A stretch of 64,000 nucleotides of DNA, taken from the NCBI GenBank assembly GCA_019247845.1, contig JAFBAL010000018.1, positions 1 through 64,000 on the forward strand, written 5' to 3'. Made by a program: the position numbers and the translations under genes. Numbering within the stretch: the stretch's first letter is position 1; every line of letters begins with the position of its first letter. Below, one piece after another: positions 36,225 to 48,030 of this stretch. Origin of the DNA: Alphaproteobacteria bacterium (lineage in GTDB: Bacteria; Pseudomonadota; Alphaproteobacteria; Micropepsales; Micropepsaceae). The notes under the pieces were generated by a model. The model saw nothing but the letters and a program-made list of their open reading frames with translations, was not told where the DNA came from and ran no database searches.

Positions 36225-37822
36225 GGCGCCTCGATCCAGCACTGCGTGCCGTCGCGGTCCCAGATCGGCGCGATCGGCGGGCGCGGCATGGAGCTGCCGT
36301 CGAAGCTGGTCTGCAGAGTAAGCATCGCACCGTCGCCCATGCGCCAGAGCGCGCGCACCGTCCGTTTGCCAACAGCTTCCGCGCCTATCGCCACGGCCCC
36401 CCTTAATCGCTGCACGACATGCGCGCGGCGCAGCGCGAGAAGTTCGCCATAGAGCGCCTGCCAGTCGTCGCCGTCGAACCGCGGCCGGGACCGTTGGAAG
36501 GTCTCCACGGCGTTGGGGTCGGGTATCCGGGCGCGTGCTTCCGGATCGGCAAAGGCGCGGAACTTCGCGAACTCGCCGCGCCTGCCCTCGCGAACCGCAT
36601 CGGCCAGCTTGGGATCGGCGTGGTCGCAGAAATACAGGAACGGCTCGCGTGCGCCGGCCTCCTCGCCGAAAAAGATCAACGGGATCGAGGGACCGAGCAG
36701 GAGCAGAGCGATTGCGCCGCGCAAGGCGGTCCCGTCCACGAGCGCAATCAGGCGCTCGCCGAAAGCCCGGTTGCCGACATGGTCGTGGTTCTGCAGAAAA
36801 TTCACGAACGCCGTGGGTGGAAGGCGCGGGCCGGGCCCGCTGCGCTCCTGGATGAAGCTGCCGCCAAGCGACTTCGCGAGTCCCGCTGCCGGAGCCTGCA
36901 CGTATTCGCCGTAATATCCCTCGCTCTCGCCCGTGAGCAGCACGTGGATCGCGTGATGGAAATCGTCGTTCCATTGCGCCATGCCGCCATCGCGCAGCAG
37001 CGCGGCATCGTTGCGCTCGTTCTCCACCATGATGTGCACGTGGCGTTCCGGCGCGGCGGCGCGCGCCTCTCGCGCGAGCTCGGCTACGAAGCCGTCGTCG
37101 CCTATGGCATGAACCGCATCGAGCCGGAGCCCGTCGACGTGAAACTCGCGCACCCACATGCGCGCGCTGTCGATGAAGAAGCGGCGCACCTCCTCCTTGC
37201 GGAAATCGATGGCGGCTCCCCAGGGCGTTTGACGGTCTTCACGGAAGAACTGCGGTGCATAGAGCGGCAGATAGTTCCCGTCCGGCCCGAAATGGTTGTA
37301 GACGACGTCCAGGAACACCATCAGGCCGAGCCCATGCGCGCGGTCGATCAGACGCTTGAGATCGTCGGGCGTGCCGTAAGCCGAATGCGGTGCATAGGGA
37401 AGCACGCCGTCATAGCCCCAGTTGCGCGTGCCAGGAAACTGCGCGACGGGCATCAGCTCGACGGCCGTCACACCAAGGTCGGCAAGCCGAGGCAGATGGC
37501 TTTCCACGCCTTCGAACCCGCCCATCAAGCCGGCATGAAGCTCATAGATGACGGTCTCTTCCCAGGGACGGCCGCGCCACGAGCCGTCCTGCCAGCGATA
37601 GGAGCCGGGATCGGTGACGACGCTCCAACCCTCGTCCTGCCTGCGTGACGCGGGGTCCGGCACCGCGGTATCGCCGATGAGGAAGCGATAGCGCATTCCC
37701 GGCCTGGTGTCCGCGTCCACCTCGAACCAGCCGCTTTTCGTCGCCGGCATCGTGGTGACCTGGCCTTCCAGGTCCAGCCCGACATGCCGGCAGGCCGGCG
37801 CCCAAAGACGGAAGCGCGTCAC
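36221..37822 (-). CDS. treZ: Maltooligosyltrehalose trehalohydrolase TreZ
   Basis: A 533-residue GH13 enzyme that releases free trehalose from maltooligosyltrehalose. It begins with a GTG at 37822 that overlaps the glgX stop (GTGA). Domains: N-terminal CBM48-like E-set (about 1-90), then the barrel with LMPVAQFPGTRNWGYDGV, FLDVVYNHFGPDGN, nucleophile [12 protein letters not shown], acid/base MVENERND and NFLQNHDHVGNRAFGERL, all typical of TreZ. Partner of TreY encoded downstream. Confidence 0.95.
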   Translation of the reverse strand: MTRFRLWAPACRHVGLDLEGQVTTMPATKSGWFEVDADTRPGMRYRFLIGDTAVPDPASRRQDEGWSVVTDPGSYRWQDGSWRGRPWEETVIYELHAGLMGGFEGVESHLPRLADLGVTAVELMPVAQFPGTRNWGYDGVLPYAPHSAYGTPDDLKRLIDRAHGLGLMVFLDVVYNHFGPDGNYLPLYAPQFFREDRQTPWGAAIDFRKEEVRRFFIDSARMWVREFHVDGLRLDAVHAIGDDGFVAELAREARAAAPERHVHIMVENERNDAALLRDGGMAQWNDDFHHAIHVLLTGESEGYYGEYVQAPAAGLAKSLGGSFIQERSGPGPRLPPTAFVNFLQNHDHVGNRAFGERLIALVDGTALRGAIALLLLGPSIPLIFFGEEAGAREPFLYFCDHADPKLADAVREGRRGEFAKFRAFADPEARARIPDPNAVETFQRSRPRFDGDDWQALYGELLALRRAHVVQRLRGAVAIGAEAVGKRTVRALWRMGDGAMLTLQTSFDGSSMPRPPIAPIWDRDGTQCWIEAP

Positions 37823-39864
37823 GATACCTCCCTGACGGCTGACACCATCACGCAGGCATGAGGTTCGACCGAGCAGGCCGTGCCGCCCACCGGCGCGGCG
37901 TCACGCTCGGGCGCCGCGCTGTCGAAGACCACGTGCCAGGCAAGTTCCGGCAATACGAATCCGATCGCCTCTTCCGCGCTGTTCATCAAAAGCGCAATGA
38001 TCTCGATCCCGCGGTCGCTGCGTTTTGCCGTACGGCGCATGACGAGCGCCCGGCCTTCGGCATTTTCCCAATCCTCTTCCGATAGGACTTGGTTGCGCTC
38101 ATCCAGCCAATCGAGGTCGCGGTAGCCCGGCGCGACTTCGTCGCCGTGCCGGAACTTGTCCTCGCGCAGGCTGGCGAACGCGCGGCGCACGGCGATCATT
38201 CGCGACGTCCAGGCGATCAGGTCGCTGTCGGCGCGGCTCCAGTCCACCCAGGATATCTCGTTGTCCTGGCAATAGGCGTTGTTGTTGCCCTTTTGGCTGC
38301 GGCCGAGCTCGTCGCCGGCCAGCAGCATCGGCGTGCCGCGCGACCAGAACAGCGTCGCCAATAGCGAGCGCCGCATGCGTGCGCGCATCGCCTCGACCTT
38401 CGGGTCGTCGCTCCGCCCTTCTTCGCCCCAATTTCGCGCCAGGTTGTCCGAGACCCCGTCGCGATTGTCCTCGCCATTGGCTTCGTTGTGCTTGCCCTCG
38501 TACATGGTGAGATCGGCAAGCGGCGCGCCGTCGTGGCTGGCGATGTAGTTGATCGAGGCCGACGGGCGGCGCAGCCCGAAAAAATCGGACGACCCGGACA
38601 GGCGCTCCGCGAGATCGGGGCGCTGGCCGGCGTCGCCGCGCCAATAGCGGCGCAGGGTATCGCGGTAGCGATCGTTCCATTCGGAAAAGCCGGGCGGATG
38701 ATTGCCGAGCTGATAACCGCCCGGCCCGATGTCCCAGGGTTCGGAGATCAGCTTGACGGGGGCCAGCACGGGGTCCTGGCGCAACGCGTCGAAAAATCCG
38801 CAGCCGGGATCGAAGCCCGCCGCCTCGCGGCCGAGCGTGCTGCCAAGGTCGAAGCGGAAACCGTCGACGTGGAACGACTGCACGAAATAGCGCAGAGAAT
38901 CCATCACCATCTGGACGACGCGCGGATGGGACATGTTCACGGTATTGCCGGTGCCGGTGTCGTTCACCATGCGGCGGCGATCCTCGTCCGGCAGGCGGTA
39001 ATAGCTCGCGTGGTCGAAGCCGCGCCACGACAGCGTGGGTCCCAGCTCGCTGCCCTCGCAGGTGTGGTTGTAGACGACGTCCAGGATCACCTCGATGCCG
39101 GACCTATGCAGCGCGCGGATCGCGGCGCGCAGCTCGTCCGCCGTGCCGTAGCGCGGCTCGGGCGTGAAGAACGAGAGCGTGTTGTAGCCCCAATAATTGC
39201 TCAGGCCCTTCTCGGTCAGCGTGCGGTCCTGAAGGAAGGCATGCACCGGCAAAAGCTCGATCGCGGTGACGCCGAGCTTGCGCAGATGCCCGATCACCGC
39301 GTCATGGCCCAGCGCCGCGTAGGTTCCGCGCTGCGCTTCCGGCACCGCGCCCAGCAGCTTCGTCAGGCCTTTTACATGTGCCTCATAGATGACGGTATCG
39401 CGCCACGGCACGCGCGGCGCGCGGTCGTCGCCCCAATCGAATTCGTCTTTCGCGACGACGCCTTTGACCATGAACGGCGCGCTGTCCCGATCGTCGAAGG
39501 TCAGGTCGGCGTCCTCGTCGCCCGGCGTGTAGCCGAGCAGCGCCTCATTCCAGCGGATCGCGCCCGAAAGCCGGCGCGCATAGGGATCGAGCAAGAGCTT
39601 GTTCGGATTGAAGCGATGTCCGTTCCCGGGTTCGTAAGGACCGTGCACGCGATAGCCATAGGCAAGCCCAGGCCCGGCATCCGGCAAATAGCCGTGCCAG
39701 ACCTCGTCGATCCTGCTTGGCAGCGCCAGCCGCGTCTCTCGGCCGTCGCCATCGAAGATGCAAAGCTCGACCTTTGCCGCGTGCGCGGAAAAGACGGCGA
39801 AGTTCACGCCGCGTCCGTCCCACGTCGCGCCCAAGGGGTAAGGCTGCCCCGATTCCAGCTTCAT
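37819..39864 (-). CDS. glgX: Glycogen debranching enzyme GlgX
   Basis: A 681-residue isoamylase-type GH13 enzyme that removes alpha-1,6 branches from phosphorylase-trimmed glycogen. The ATG at 39864 overlaps the glgB stop by 4 bases. CBM48 domain at about 5-150, then [37 protein letters not shown], the nucleophile [14 protein letters not shown], the acid/base [16 protein letters not shown] and the third acid in [13 protein letters not shown]. It supplies linear maltodextrins to MalQ, TreYZ and phosphorylase. Confidence 0.95.
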   Translation of the reverse strand: MKLESGQPYPLGATWDGRGVNFAVFSAHAAKVELCIFDGDGRETRLALPSRIDEVWHGYLPDAGPGLAYGYRVHGPYEPGNGHRFNPNKLLLDPYARRLSGAIRWNEALLGYTPGDEDADLTFDDRDSAPFMVKGVVAKDEFDWGDDRAPRVPWRDTVIYEAHVKGLTKLLGAVPEAQRGTYAALGHDAVIGHLRKLGVTAIELLPVHAFLQDRTLTEKGLSNYWGYNTLSFFTPEPRYGTADELRAAIRALHRSGIEVILDVVYNHTCEGSELGPTLSWRGFDHASYYRLPDEDRRRMVNDTGTGNTVNMSHPRVVQMVMDSLRYFVQSFHVDGFRFDLGSTLGREAAGFDPGCGFFDALRQDPVLAPVKLISEPWDIGPGGYQLGNHPPGFSEWNDRYRDTLRRYWRGDAGQRPDLAERLSGSSDFFGLRRPSASINYIASHDGAPLADLTMYEGKHNEANGEDNRDGVSDNLARNWGEEGRSDDPKVEAMRARMRRSLLATLFWSRGTPMLLAGDELGRSQKGNNNAYCQDNEISWVDWSRADSDLIAWTSRMIAVRRAFASLREDKFRHGDEVAPGYRDLDWLDERNQVLSEEDWENAEGRALVMRRTAKRSDRGIEIIALLMNSAEEAIGFVLPELAWHVVFDSAAPERDAAPVGGTACSVEPHACVMVSAVREVS

Positions 39865-41960
39865 CCAAGCACCAATGTCGCGAGCGGCGGCAGCGTGAGC
39901 GTCAACGCGCCATCGCGCGCCTCGGTCTGCCCGGCATTGCCCACGTTGCTCCCGCCGTAGATTTCGGAGTCCGTATTGAGCAGCTCGCGCCATGTCCCGT
40001 CGCGCGAAACCGGAATGCGGTAGTTCGTGCGCGGAACCGGGGTCATGTTGACGACGACAAGCAGGTTACCGCGCTCATAGGCGAAGACGCTGTTGGCGCT
40101 GTCGTCGCCGACCGCCCATCGGAAGCCGCCCGGATCGTCGTCGCAAGCGTGCAGCGCCGCTTCACGCACATAAAGGCGGTTGAGGTCGCCGATCAGCCGC
40201 TGCACACCCGCATGGCCGGCATCGCGCAAAAGGTCCCAATCGAGTTCGCCGTCGTGATTCCACTCGCGCGGGCTCGCGAGTTCGCCGCCCATGAAAAGCA
40301 GCTTCCGGCCCGGATGGGTCCACATGAACGCGAAATAGGCACGCAGCGTCGCGAGCTTCTGCCAGGCATCGCCCGGCATCCGCCCATAGAGCGAGCCTTT
40401 GCCGTGCACGACCTCGTCATGCGACAGCGGCAGGACGAACTTCTCGGACCAGGCATAGACCAGACCGAAGGTCATCGCATGATGATGCCAGCGGCGATGC
40501 ACCGGCTCGTGGCCGACATAGCCGAGCGTGTCGTGCATCCAGCCCATGTTCCACTTGTAGGAAAAGCCCAGGCCTTCGGGTGAGGTCACGCCGGGCCAAG
40601 CCGTCGATTCCTCGGCGATGGTGATCGCGCCGGGTACGCGCTCGCGCACGACGGCGTTCAGGCGTTTGAGGAAGTCGATCGCCTCCAGGTTCTCGCGCCC
40701 ACCATGCCGATTGGGGATCCACTCGCCCTCCTTGCGGGAATAGTCGCGATAGAGCATCGAGGCCACCGCATCGACGCGCAGCCCATCGACATGGAAGTGC
40801 TCGAGCCAGAACAGCGCGCTGGCGATAAGGAAGCCCTGCACCTCGCGCCGGCCGAGATTGTAGATCAGCGTGTTCCAATCCCTGTGAAAACCCTCGCGCG
40901 GGTCGGCGTGCTCGTACAACGCCGTCCCGTCGAAGCGGGCCAGGCCGTGCGCATCCGACGGAAAATGCGCCGGCACCCAATCCAGGATCACGCCGATCCC
41001 GGCGCGGTGACAGGCATCGATGAAATGCGCGAACGCCTCGGCGGCGCCGTAGCGCGCGCTGGGCGCGAACTGCGACAGCGGCTGATAGCCCCAGGAGCCG
41101 CCGAAAGGATGTTCCATGATCGGCAGAAGCTCGATATGGGTGAAGCCGAGCGCGCCGACATAAGGGATCAGACGCTCCTCGAGCCCGCGCCAATCGATGG
41201 TCTCGCCATGCTCGGGCCGAAGCCAGGACGCGGCGTGCACCTCATAGATCGAGATGGGCGCATCCGGCGCCTGTGCGGCTTCGCGGCGCGCCATCCAGTC
41301 CGCGTCTGTCCAATGGAAATGCCGGCACTGCGGCACGATCGAGGCGTTCGCGGGCGGGTGTTCGGCGGCGCGCGCGAGCGGATCGGCCTTGAGCGGCAGC
41401 AGCGCGCCGTCGGGGCCCATGATCTCGTATTTGTAGCGCTCCCCGGCCGTCAGCCGCGGAATGAAGATCTCCCATACGCCCGCGCCGCGGCGAAGCCGCA
41501 TCGGATGGCGCCGTCCGTCCCAAGCGTTGAAATCGCCGACGACGGAGACGCGCCGCGCGTTCGGGGCCCATACCGCGAAGCGCACCCCGCCGATGCCGTC
41601 GATGCGCTCGACCGACGAGCCGAAGCGTTCGGCCAGTTCCCAATGCGCCCCCTCCGAGAAGAGATGAAGATCGACGTCGCCCAGGATCGGCGGAAAGGCA
41701 TAAGGGTCTTCCGTCTCCTGAAGCGTATCGCGCCAATGGACGCGCAGCCTGTAGGGTCGCTCGCCGGGGCCGACGAACACGCCGGTGTCGCCGATCGGAA
41801 GCAGCGGCGTAATTTCTTCGCCACGCAGCACCTCCACGCGTTCGGCCCCCGGCTGATAGGTCCGCACCTTGCCTTGGTGCGGACCCAGGAACGCGAACGG
41901 ATCGGGGTGCCGGCCTTCCGCTATCATCAGCGCCTGGGCGATGTCGTCGTGCATGTTCAT
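39861..41960 (-). CDS. glgB: 1,4-alpha-glucan branching enzyme GlgB
   Basis: A 699-residue GH13 enzyme that introduces alpha-1,6 branches into glycogen. The ATG at 41960 (MNMHDD) overlaps the treS stop by 4 bases; an upstream in-frame start at 42008 is less likely. Two N-terminal beta domains (about 1-110 N1, 115-215 CBM48), then [17 protein letters not shown], the nucleophile [14 protein letters not shown], acid/base [12 protein letters not shown] and [15 protein letters not shown]. Together with GlgE it can build branched glucan without ADP-glucose. Confidence 0.96.
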   Translation of the reverse strand: MNMHDDIAQALMIAEGRHPDPFAFLGPHQGKVRTYQPGAERVEVLRGEEITPLLPIGDTGVFVGPGERPYRLRVHWRDTLQETEDPYAFPPILGDVDLHLFSEGAHWELAERFGSSVERIDGIGGVRFAVWAPNARRVSVVGDFNAWDGRRHPMRLRRGAGVWEIFIPRLTAGERYKYEIMGPDGALLPLKADPLARAAEHPPANASIVPQCRHFHWTDADWMARREAAQAPDAPISIYEVHAASWLRPEHGETIDWRGLEERLIPYVGALGFTHIELLPIMEHPFGGSWGYQPLSQFAPSARYGAAEAFAHFIDACHRAGIGVILDWVPAHFPSDAHGLARFDGTALYEHADPREGFHRDWNTLIYNLGRREVQGFLIASALFWLEHFHVDGLRVDAVASMLYRDYSRKEGEWIPNRHGGRENLEAIDFLKRLNAVVRERVPGAITIAEESTAWPGVTSPEGLGFSYKWNMGWMHDTLGYVGHEPVHRRWHHHAMTFGLVYAWSEKFVLPLSHDEVVHGKGSLYGRMPGDAWQKLATLRAYFAFMWTHPGRKLLFMGGELASPREWNHDGELDWDLLRDAGHAGVQRLIGDLNRLYVREAALHACDDDPGGFRWAVGDDSANSVFAYERGNLLVVVNMTPVPRTNYRIPVSRDGTWRELLNTDSEIYGGSNVGNAGQTEARDGALTLTLPPLATLVLG

Positions 41961-44900
41961 AGCGCGGCCGCCAGCCGGGCGAAGCCCGATGCAGGCACGT
42001 CGATCCAATCGGGCCGGTTGTTGGCTTCATAGACGATCTCGTAGGCCGCCTTTTCCAACGCGAAGACGGCGAGAACCCGCTCCTCGCGCGCATCGAGCGG
42101 GCGGCCGCGTCCCTGGGCATAACCCTCAAGGAACGCCGCGCGTGCCGTGCGGCCGAATTCGTCCAGCAGCGTCGTGGCGCGCTCGGCGCTCTGGCTCGTG
42201 CCGACGATCCTGTCGTTGCGCTGGACGACGGCGCCGACATAGTCGAACGAACGCAGCATGCCGGCGACGTCGCGCAGCGGTGAGTTCTTTGCACGACGTT
42301 GGGCCAAGGGCTTGGCGGGCTCGCCTTCGAAATCGATGATGACCGCATCGCCGGCCGCAACCAGCACCTGGCCCAGATGCAGGTCGCCGTGGATTCGGGT
42401 CAACGCCAGTCCTTCACTATCCCGTAGAACACGTTCGGCGGCGGCCGCAAGCGCATCGCGGTCGTCGAAATCCCGAACCGCAAAGGCGGCATCGAGCTGT
42501 GCGCGCAAACTATTGCGCCATGTCTCGATCGTCCCCGCATCGGCGGTTTCCGGCGCGAAATCGGGGTTACGGGACGGTTGCGCCAAGACCGTGTGCATCG
42601 CGCCGAGCCGGCGGCCGACGACCGCGATGAAGTTGCGATAAGCCTCGAAGTCGTTCCCGATCCCGCCGTCAGCGACCGCCTTGTCGTCGATCAGGCGGCC
42701 GACCTGCTCCAGCGACCAGCTGAAGCCGTCGCCTTGATTGTCGACGAAGCGCTGCACCACCGCGACCGCAGAGTCCTTATAAGTCACATCACCCATCAGC
42801 TGAGCGATGCCGGTGAAGCCGCGCTCGGTCAGCTCGCGCACCATCTCGGCTTCCGGATGGATACCGTCGACCAGCCGCCGGAACAGCTTCACCACCGCGG
42901 CGCGACCGACGATGAGGGTCGAGTTGCTTTGCTCGGCACCCGGCCATTCGATCTCGGCATCAGGCGCGATCTCCGCGAAGGCCGGCGCGCGACGGCAGCT
43001 CAAGGCGCCCGGGCCACAGCCTTGCGCCAAACCGCTCAGAATCGCGCGCGCAAACTTCGCCGCGGCAAACCCGTCGGTGAGCAGGCCGATCCGCGCCCCT
43101 TTGCGCACGCGCGACAAAGCGAGCGCGGATTCGAACGGGCTCGACGGCGCGTCTTCCCACGCGATGGCCAGCGGCAAGGCGTAGCGTTCGCCGTTCACAT
43201 CCAGCACCGAGAAGACCAGATCCTTGTCGAAGTCCTGCGTATCGGCGATGGACACGACCGGCAGGCCGCCGCTCTTGTTCTGGTACCAGCGGCGCTGCGC
43301 GACATAGGGCGGCAGAATCTCCTTCTCCAGGATCATGCGCTGGCGACCGGCAATGACGTCGTTCAGGCCCTCGCGGACAATGAAGGTGTGATATTCGGCG
43401 AGATTGTCGGACGTCGCCGTGCTCCAGGCAGGCTGGTTCGTCTCCGCACTGAGCGAGAACCAGTAGAAGCCGAACGGCTGCAGGGTCAGCAGGTAGGTGA
43501 GCTGGCCGATCTTGGGAAACGGCACCTCGCCCGAGAGTTCCACCGGCGTGCGGCCGGCGAATTCGCTCAGATCCAGCTCCACCGCCTGCGCGGTGCGCGA
43601 GACGTTGGCGACGCAAAGAATCGTCTCGCCCTCATATTCGCGAAGATAGACCAGCACCTTGCGGTTTTGCGGGCGCAGGAAGCGGATCGTGCCGCGGCCG
43701 AACGCTTTCCAACGCCCGCGCACGACCAGCATGCGCCTGACCCAGTTGAGCAGCGAATAGGGACTGCGCCATTGCGCCTCGACGTTCACGGCCTGGTAGC
43801 CGTAGATCGGGTCCATGATCGCGGGCAGCACCAGCGAGGCGGGATCGGCGCGGCTGAAGCCGCCGTTGCGGTCGGAGGTCCACTGCATGGGGGTGCGCAC
43901 GCCGTCGCGATCGCCAAGATGGATGTTGTCTCCCATGCCGAGCTCGTCGCCGTAATAGAGGATCGGCGTGCCCATGATGGTGAGCAAAAGCGAATTCATC
44001 AGCTCTATGCGCCTGCGGTCCTGTTCGAGCAGTGGCGCGAGCCTGCGGCGGATGCCGAGGTTCAGCCGCGCGCGCCGGTCGACGGCATAGGTCTTCCACA
44101 GATAGTCGCGCTCCTTGTCGGTCACCATTTCGAGCGTGAGTTCGTCGTGGTTGCGCAGGAACGTCGCCCATTGACAGGCATCGGGCGCTTCCGGCGTCTG
44201 GCGCATGATGTCCATGATCGGGAAGCGGTCTTCCTGCGCGATCGCCATGTACATGCGCGGCATCAGCGGGAAGTGGAACAGCATGTGGCATTCGTCGCCG
44301 TCGCCGAAATAGGCCTGGACGTCCTCCGGCCACTGATTGGCCTCGGCGAGCAGCATGCGCCCGGGATAGTGCGCATCGACCTCGGCGCGGATGCGCTTCA
44401 GGATGGCGTGCGTCTCGGGCAGGTTCTCGTTGTTGGTGCCCTCGCGTTCGACCAGATAGGGCACGGCATCGAGGCGCAGCCCGTCCACGCCCATGTCGAG
44501 CCAGAAGCGCATGACCGACAGCGCCTCTTCGAGCACGGCCGGATTGTCGAAGTTCAGGTCCGGCTGATGCGAGTAGAAGCGGTGCCAGTAATAGGCGCCC
44601 GCCTCCTCGTCCCAGGTCCAGTTCGACTTTTCGGTGTCGAGGAAGATGATGCGCGTGCCGGCGTAGCGCTTGTCGGTGTCGGACCAGACATAGAAGTCGC
44701 GCTCGGGCGAGCCGGGCGGCGCTTTGCGCGCGCGCTGGAACCAGGGGTGCCGATCCGACGTGTGGTTCAGCACCAGCTCGGTGATGACCCGCATGCCCTT
44801 GTTGTGCGCCAAGTCGATGAAGCGGCGCACGTCGTCGATCGTACCGTAGTCCGGGTGCACGCCGCGATAATCCGCAATGTCGTACCCATCGTCGCGCCGT

Positions 44901-45133
44901 GGCGAGGGATAGAACGGCAGCAGCCAGATCGCGGTGACGCCTAGCTCCGCCAAATAGTCGAGCCTGTCGATCAGCCCCGGGAAGTCGCCGACACCGTCGT
45001 TGTTGGAATCCGCGAACGACTTGACGTGCAGCTGATAGATAACCGCGTCCTTGTACCACAGCGGATCGTTGGCGCGCTCTGCGATTGCCACCTCCTCGGC
45101 ACGGGCAAGATGCATGTCTTCGCGGACGTTCAT
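41957..45133 (-). CDS. treS: Trehalose synthase-maltokinase fusion (TreS-Mak)
   Basis: A 1,058-residue two-domain protein. Residues about 20-570 are TreS (GH13), interconverting trehalose and maltose: [19 protein letters not shown], nucleophile [22 protein letters not shown], and [11 protein letters not shown]. Residues about 590-1058 are a maltokinase (Pep2-like) that phosphorylates maltose to maltose-1-phosphate, with [10 protein letters not shown] at its start and the kinase motif [15 protein letters not shown] plus [12 protein letters not shown]. The ATG at 45133 follows GGAGGA and is placed directly after the glgE stop. The fusion channels trehalose to GlgE's substrate. Such fusions are known in many proteobacteria. 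Confidence 0.95.
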   Translation of the reverse strand: MNVREDMHLARAEEVAIAERANDPLWYKDAVIYQLHVKSFADSNNDGVGDFPGLIDRLDYLAELGVTAIWLLPFYPSPRRDDGYDIADYRGVHPDYGTIDDVRRFIDLAHNKGMRVITELVLNHTSDRHPWFQRARKAPPGSPERDFYVWSDTDKRYAGTRIIFLDTEKSNWTWDEEAGAYYWHRFYSHQPDLNFDNPAVLEEALSVMRFWLDMGVDGLRLDAVPYLVEREGTNNENLPETHAILKRIRAEVDAHYPGRMLLAEANQWPEDVQAYFGDGDECHMLFHFPLMPRMYMAIAQEDRFPIMDIMRQTPEAPDACQWATFLRNHDELTLEMVTDKERDYLWKTYAVDRRARLNLGIRRRLAPLLEQDRRRIELMNSLLLTIMGTPILYYGDELGMGDNIHLGDRDGVRTPMQWTSDRNGGFSRADPASLVLPAIMDPIYGYQAVNVEAQWRSPYSLLNWVRRMLVVRGRWKAFGRGTIRFLRPQNRKVLVYLREYEGETILCVANVSRTAQAVELDLSEFAGRTPVELSGEVPFPKIGQLTYLLTLQPFGFYWFSLSAETNQPAWSTATSDNLAEYHTFIVREGLNDVIAGRQRMILEKEILPPYVAQRRWYQNKSGGLPVVSIADTQDFDKDLVFSVLDVNGERYALPLAIAWEDAPSSPFESALALSRVRKGARIGLLTDGFAAAKFARAILSGLAQGCGPGALSCRRAPAFAEIAPDAEIEWPGAEQSNSTLIVGRAAVVKLFRRLVDGIHPEAEMVRELTERGFTGIAQLMGDVTYKDSAVAVVQRFVDNQGDGFSWSLEQVGRLIDDKAVADGGIGNDFEAYRNFIAVVGRRLGAMHTVLAQPSRNPDFAPETADAGTIETWRNSLRAQLDAAFAVRDFDDRDALAAAAERVLRDSEGLALTRIHGDLHLGQVLVAAGDAVIIDFEGEPAKPLAQRRAKNSPLRDVAGMLRSFDYVGAVVQRNDRIVGTSQSAERATTLLDEFGRTARAAFLEGYAQGRGRPLDAREERVLAVFALEKAAYEIVYEANNRPDWIDVPASGFARLAAAL

Positions 45134-47992
45134 TCACTGATCCTCCGCCGGACAGACGCGCCAGATGACGTAAGGCGCGTCGGGCGTCAGACGCAGGTGC
45201 TGGACCTTGCCGCGCCGGACAAAATGGCGGCCGGTGAGCAGGTCTTCGACGAACAGCGCGCCGTTGTCCGGAAGCCGCCACTCCCAGACTGGAATCTCGA
45301 AGTCGCACTCCTGTGCGGCATGTGGATCGAGGTTGATCGCGACGAGGATGCGGCTGGTCTCGTCCGGCGCGCGCTTGCCGTAGTAGAGGATGCTCGGGTT
45401 GAAGGCGTTGTAGAACGTGACGCCAAGATGGCTCTGCAGCGCCGGATGCGCCTTGCGCAGCCGGTTGAGGGTCGCGATCTCGGACTTGATATTGCCGGGC
45501 GCGGCCCAGTCGCGATGCTTGATCTCGTATTTCTCGGAATCGAGATATTCCTCACGGCCGGGAAGTGCTGCCGACTCGCAGAGCTCGAAGCCCGAATAGA
45601 TGCCCCACAGTCCGGACAGCGTCGCCGCAAGCGCTGCACGGATGAGAAAGCCCGCCCGCCCGGACGTCTGAAGGAAGATGGGATTGATGTCCGGCGTGTT
45701 GACGAAAAAATGCGGGCGAAAGAAGTCCTTGACCCGAGGATCGTTCAATTCCTGAACATATTTCGTCAGTTCGTCCTTGGTATTGCGCCAGGTGAAGTAG
45801 GTATAGGACTGCGTGAAGCCGATCTTCGCCAGGTGGTACATGATCTTCGGCCGCGTGAAAGCCTCGGCAAGGAAGATCACATCGGGATCGGTGGCGCGGA
45901 TGCTTTCGATCAGCCACTCCCAGAAGCCGAAGGGCTTGGTATGCGGATTGTCGACACGGAAGATGCGCACGCCCTCGCCGGCCCAGAACCGAACGATGTC
46001 GCGCAGCGCGGTCCATAGCCCGGGCACCGCGTCCTTGGCGTAGAAATCGACGTTGACGATGTCCTCGTAGAGCTTTGGCGGGTTTTCGGCATATTTGATC
46101 GAACCGTCAGCGCGCCAATCGAACCAACCCGGGTGCTGCTTCAGCCAGGGATGATCGGGTGAGCACTGCACGGCGAAGTCGAGCGCGATCTCGAGGCCAT
46201 GATCGCGCGCCGCGGCGACCAGCGCGCGGAAATCGTCGAGCGTCCCAAGCTCGGGATGAAGCGCTTCGTGTCCGCCTTCGCCGGATCCGATGGCGTAGAC
46301 GCTGCCCGGATCACCAGGAGCCGCGACGAGCGCGTTGTTGCGACCCTTGCGGTTGGTCTTGCCGATCGGATGGATCGGCGGGAAATAGAGCACGTCGAAG
46401 CCCATCTCGCGGATATCGGGCAGCCGCGCGATCGCGTCGCGCAACGTGCCATGGCGCGCCGCGCTTTCGCCTTGCGATCTTGGAAATAGCTCGTACCAGC
46501 TTGCGAAAGCCGCTTCCGGGCGGTCCGCATCGATGGCATAGGTTCCACTGCGAGCGAGAAATTGGCGCGCTTCGATCCGACGCATCGCTTCGATGGTTTC
46601 CGGCGCGAGAAGCACAGCCGGATCGGGAGCCGAAACACCCAGTGTCCGACGCACGAGAGTCTCGCCTTCGCGCAGATCCAGCGTGAGGTCGCGGCCGGCC
46701 TCGCGCTTCTTTGCCAGGTCGCGCGCGAAGCCGCCATAGCGGTCGATCCAGGCCTCGATCGCGAACACGTGCCGGCCGATGCGGTCGAGGGCGAACGACG
46801 CGCGCCAACGGTCGTTCTCGACATGGCGCATGGGGATGCGCCGGTCGCCATGCACCAGCTCGGCCGCGATCAGCGGATGGCCGTCGGTGAAGATATCGGC
46901 CTCGACCACGACCGTATCTCCGACAATGCGCTTCGCTGCATGGCGGCCATCGTCGACCGAGGGCGTGACGCTCGCGATGACGATACGGGGCTTTTCGGGG
47001 TCGAGTTTCGGAGGCTCGCGGCGGAGAGGCGCACGGCGCTGTACATGCAAGAGACGCACGTCATTCGGGCCGAGCGCCCGGCCCTCGGGTATGTCCCAAT
47101 CCTCGACCGGCCCCGGCTGCGGACACACGATGTCGGTGGGATTTGTGATGGCGATCAGGGCTTGCCGTGCAACACGCTGATCGGCTTCCCGCGTGCGGAT
47201 CAGGATCGCGCCATGCTGCGACAGCGCGCCGGGCTGGGCCAGAATCGCATCCGGGGCGACCAAGGTATTGGTCGAGGAGATGCAGGCATCGCTCTCGTCG
47301 CCGCTTGCGAACTCGGCCGGCATCCAGATGCCGGAGCCCGCCACCGCAGCGACGGCATAGCTTGCCTGCCGCGTGCCGTCCGCCGCCACGCGCGCGAGCA
47401 CGGGCGCGACGCGAACCGCCGCTCGATATTCCTCGACCAGCCACGGCTCGCGAAAGTCCCACCAGGCCAGCGACGAGAGGCAATAGGCGAAGCCGCAGCC
47501 CTCGAGCGCCGAAAGCACCTCGCGCGTGAGGCCGGCGATATCGGCGATGAAGATCGAGCCATCGAGCTCGCCGGTCAACGCGCGCCACAGCGCCGGCGGT
47601 AGACGCTGCGGATGGCGCATGCGGAAGCCGCTCACGCCTTGGGCAGCGAGGGTCGACAGACGATCCCGCCAATGCGCGGCGAACGCATCCGGCGCGGCGT
47701 AGAGGCGCGCGAGGGCTCGCCCTTTCAATTCGAACGGACACCGCGGATCGACCGCGGGCGCCGAGCCTCCCTCGTGTCGTATCGCGAACCAATCCGGATG
47801 TGCCAGGACGAAAGGATCATCGGTCGAGGTTTCCGACAGATCGATGTTCGCGATCGCCGGCAACCCGCATCCAACCAGCGCGACCGCGTCATCGCCCGCG
47901 AGATGATCAAATGATAAGTCGCGCGCGCGCGCGGCAGCGATGCGCAAATCCCATTGCGCCGCTCCGAGATCGCAGATCCGCGGTGACGACAT
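45134..47992 (-). CDS. glgE: Maltose-1-phosphate maltosyltransferase GlgE with N-terminal extension
   Basis: 952 residues, about 290 longer than the classical GlgE (about 660). Residues from about 335 carry the GlgE N domain (KPRIVIASVTPSVDDGRH) and the GH13 barrel: YFPPIHPIGKTNRKGRNN, nucleophile in GVRIFRVDNPHTKP, acid/base in FLAEAFTRP and NTPDINPIFLQ. It extends alpha-1,4-glucan with maltose from maltose-1-phosphate. Residues 1-330 read like a decayed GH13-type barrel (HPDWFAIRHEGG, GVSGFRMRHPQRLP) without obvious catalytic acids. First gene of the operon, 39 bases downstream of an EcfG-type promoter -10 box. ATG 47992 with AGGG 6 bases upstream. Confidence 0.95.
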   Translation of the reverse strand: MSSPRICDLGAAQWDLRIAAARARDLSFDHLAGDDAVALVGCGLPAIANIDLSETSTDDPFVLAHPDWFAIRHEGGSAPAVDPRCPFELKGRALARLYAAPDAFAAHWRDRLSTLAAQGVSGFRMRHPQRLPPALWRALTGELDGSIFIADIAGLTREVLSALEGCGFAYCLSSLAWWDFREPWLVEEYRAAVRVAPVLARVAADGTRQASYAVAAVAGSGIWMPAEFASGDESDACISSTNTLVAPDAILAQPGALSQHGAILIRTREADQRVARQALIAITNPTDIVCPQPGPVEDWDIPEGRALGPNDVRLLHVQRRAPLRREPPKLDPEKPRIVIASVTPSVDDGRHAAKRIVGDTVVVEADIFTDGHPLIAAELVHGDRRIPMRHVENDRWRASFALDRIGRHVFAIEAWIDRYGGFARDLAKKREAGRDLTLDLREGETLVRRTLGVSAPDPAVLLAPETIEAMRRIEARQFLARSGTYAIDADRPEAAFASWYELFPRSQGESAARHGTLRDAIARLPDIREMGFDVLYFPPIHPIGKTNRKGRNNALVAAPGDPGSVYAIGSGEGGHEALHPELGTLDDFRALVAAARDHGLEIALDFAVQCSPDHPWLKQHPGWFDWRADGSIKYAENPPKLYEDIVNVDFYAKDAVPGLWTALRDIVRFWAGEGVRIFRVDNPHTKPFGFWEWLIESIRATDPDVIFLAEAFTRPKIMYHLAKIGFTQSYTYFTWRNTKDELTKYVQELNDPRVKDFFRPHFFVNTPDINPIFLQTSGRAGFLIRAALAATLSGLWGIYSGFELCESAALPGREEYLDSEKYEIKHRDWAAPGNIKSEIATLNRLRKAHPALQSHLGVTFYNAFNPSILYYGKRAPDETSRILVAINLDPHAAQECDFEIPVWEWRLPDNGALFVEDLLTGRHFVRRGKVQHLRLTPDAPYVIWRVCPAEDQ

Positions 47993-48030
47993 GAAAAGCC
48001 CTGGCGTGCGAACGATTTCGACTGGGGGGC

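Noticed and set aside
42578..44944. Plus-strand open frame of 788 codons opposite treS
   Set aside because: Antisense shadow; treS-maltokinase is complete on the minus strand.
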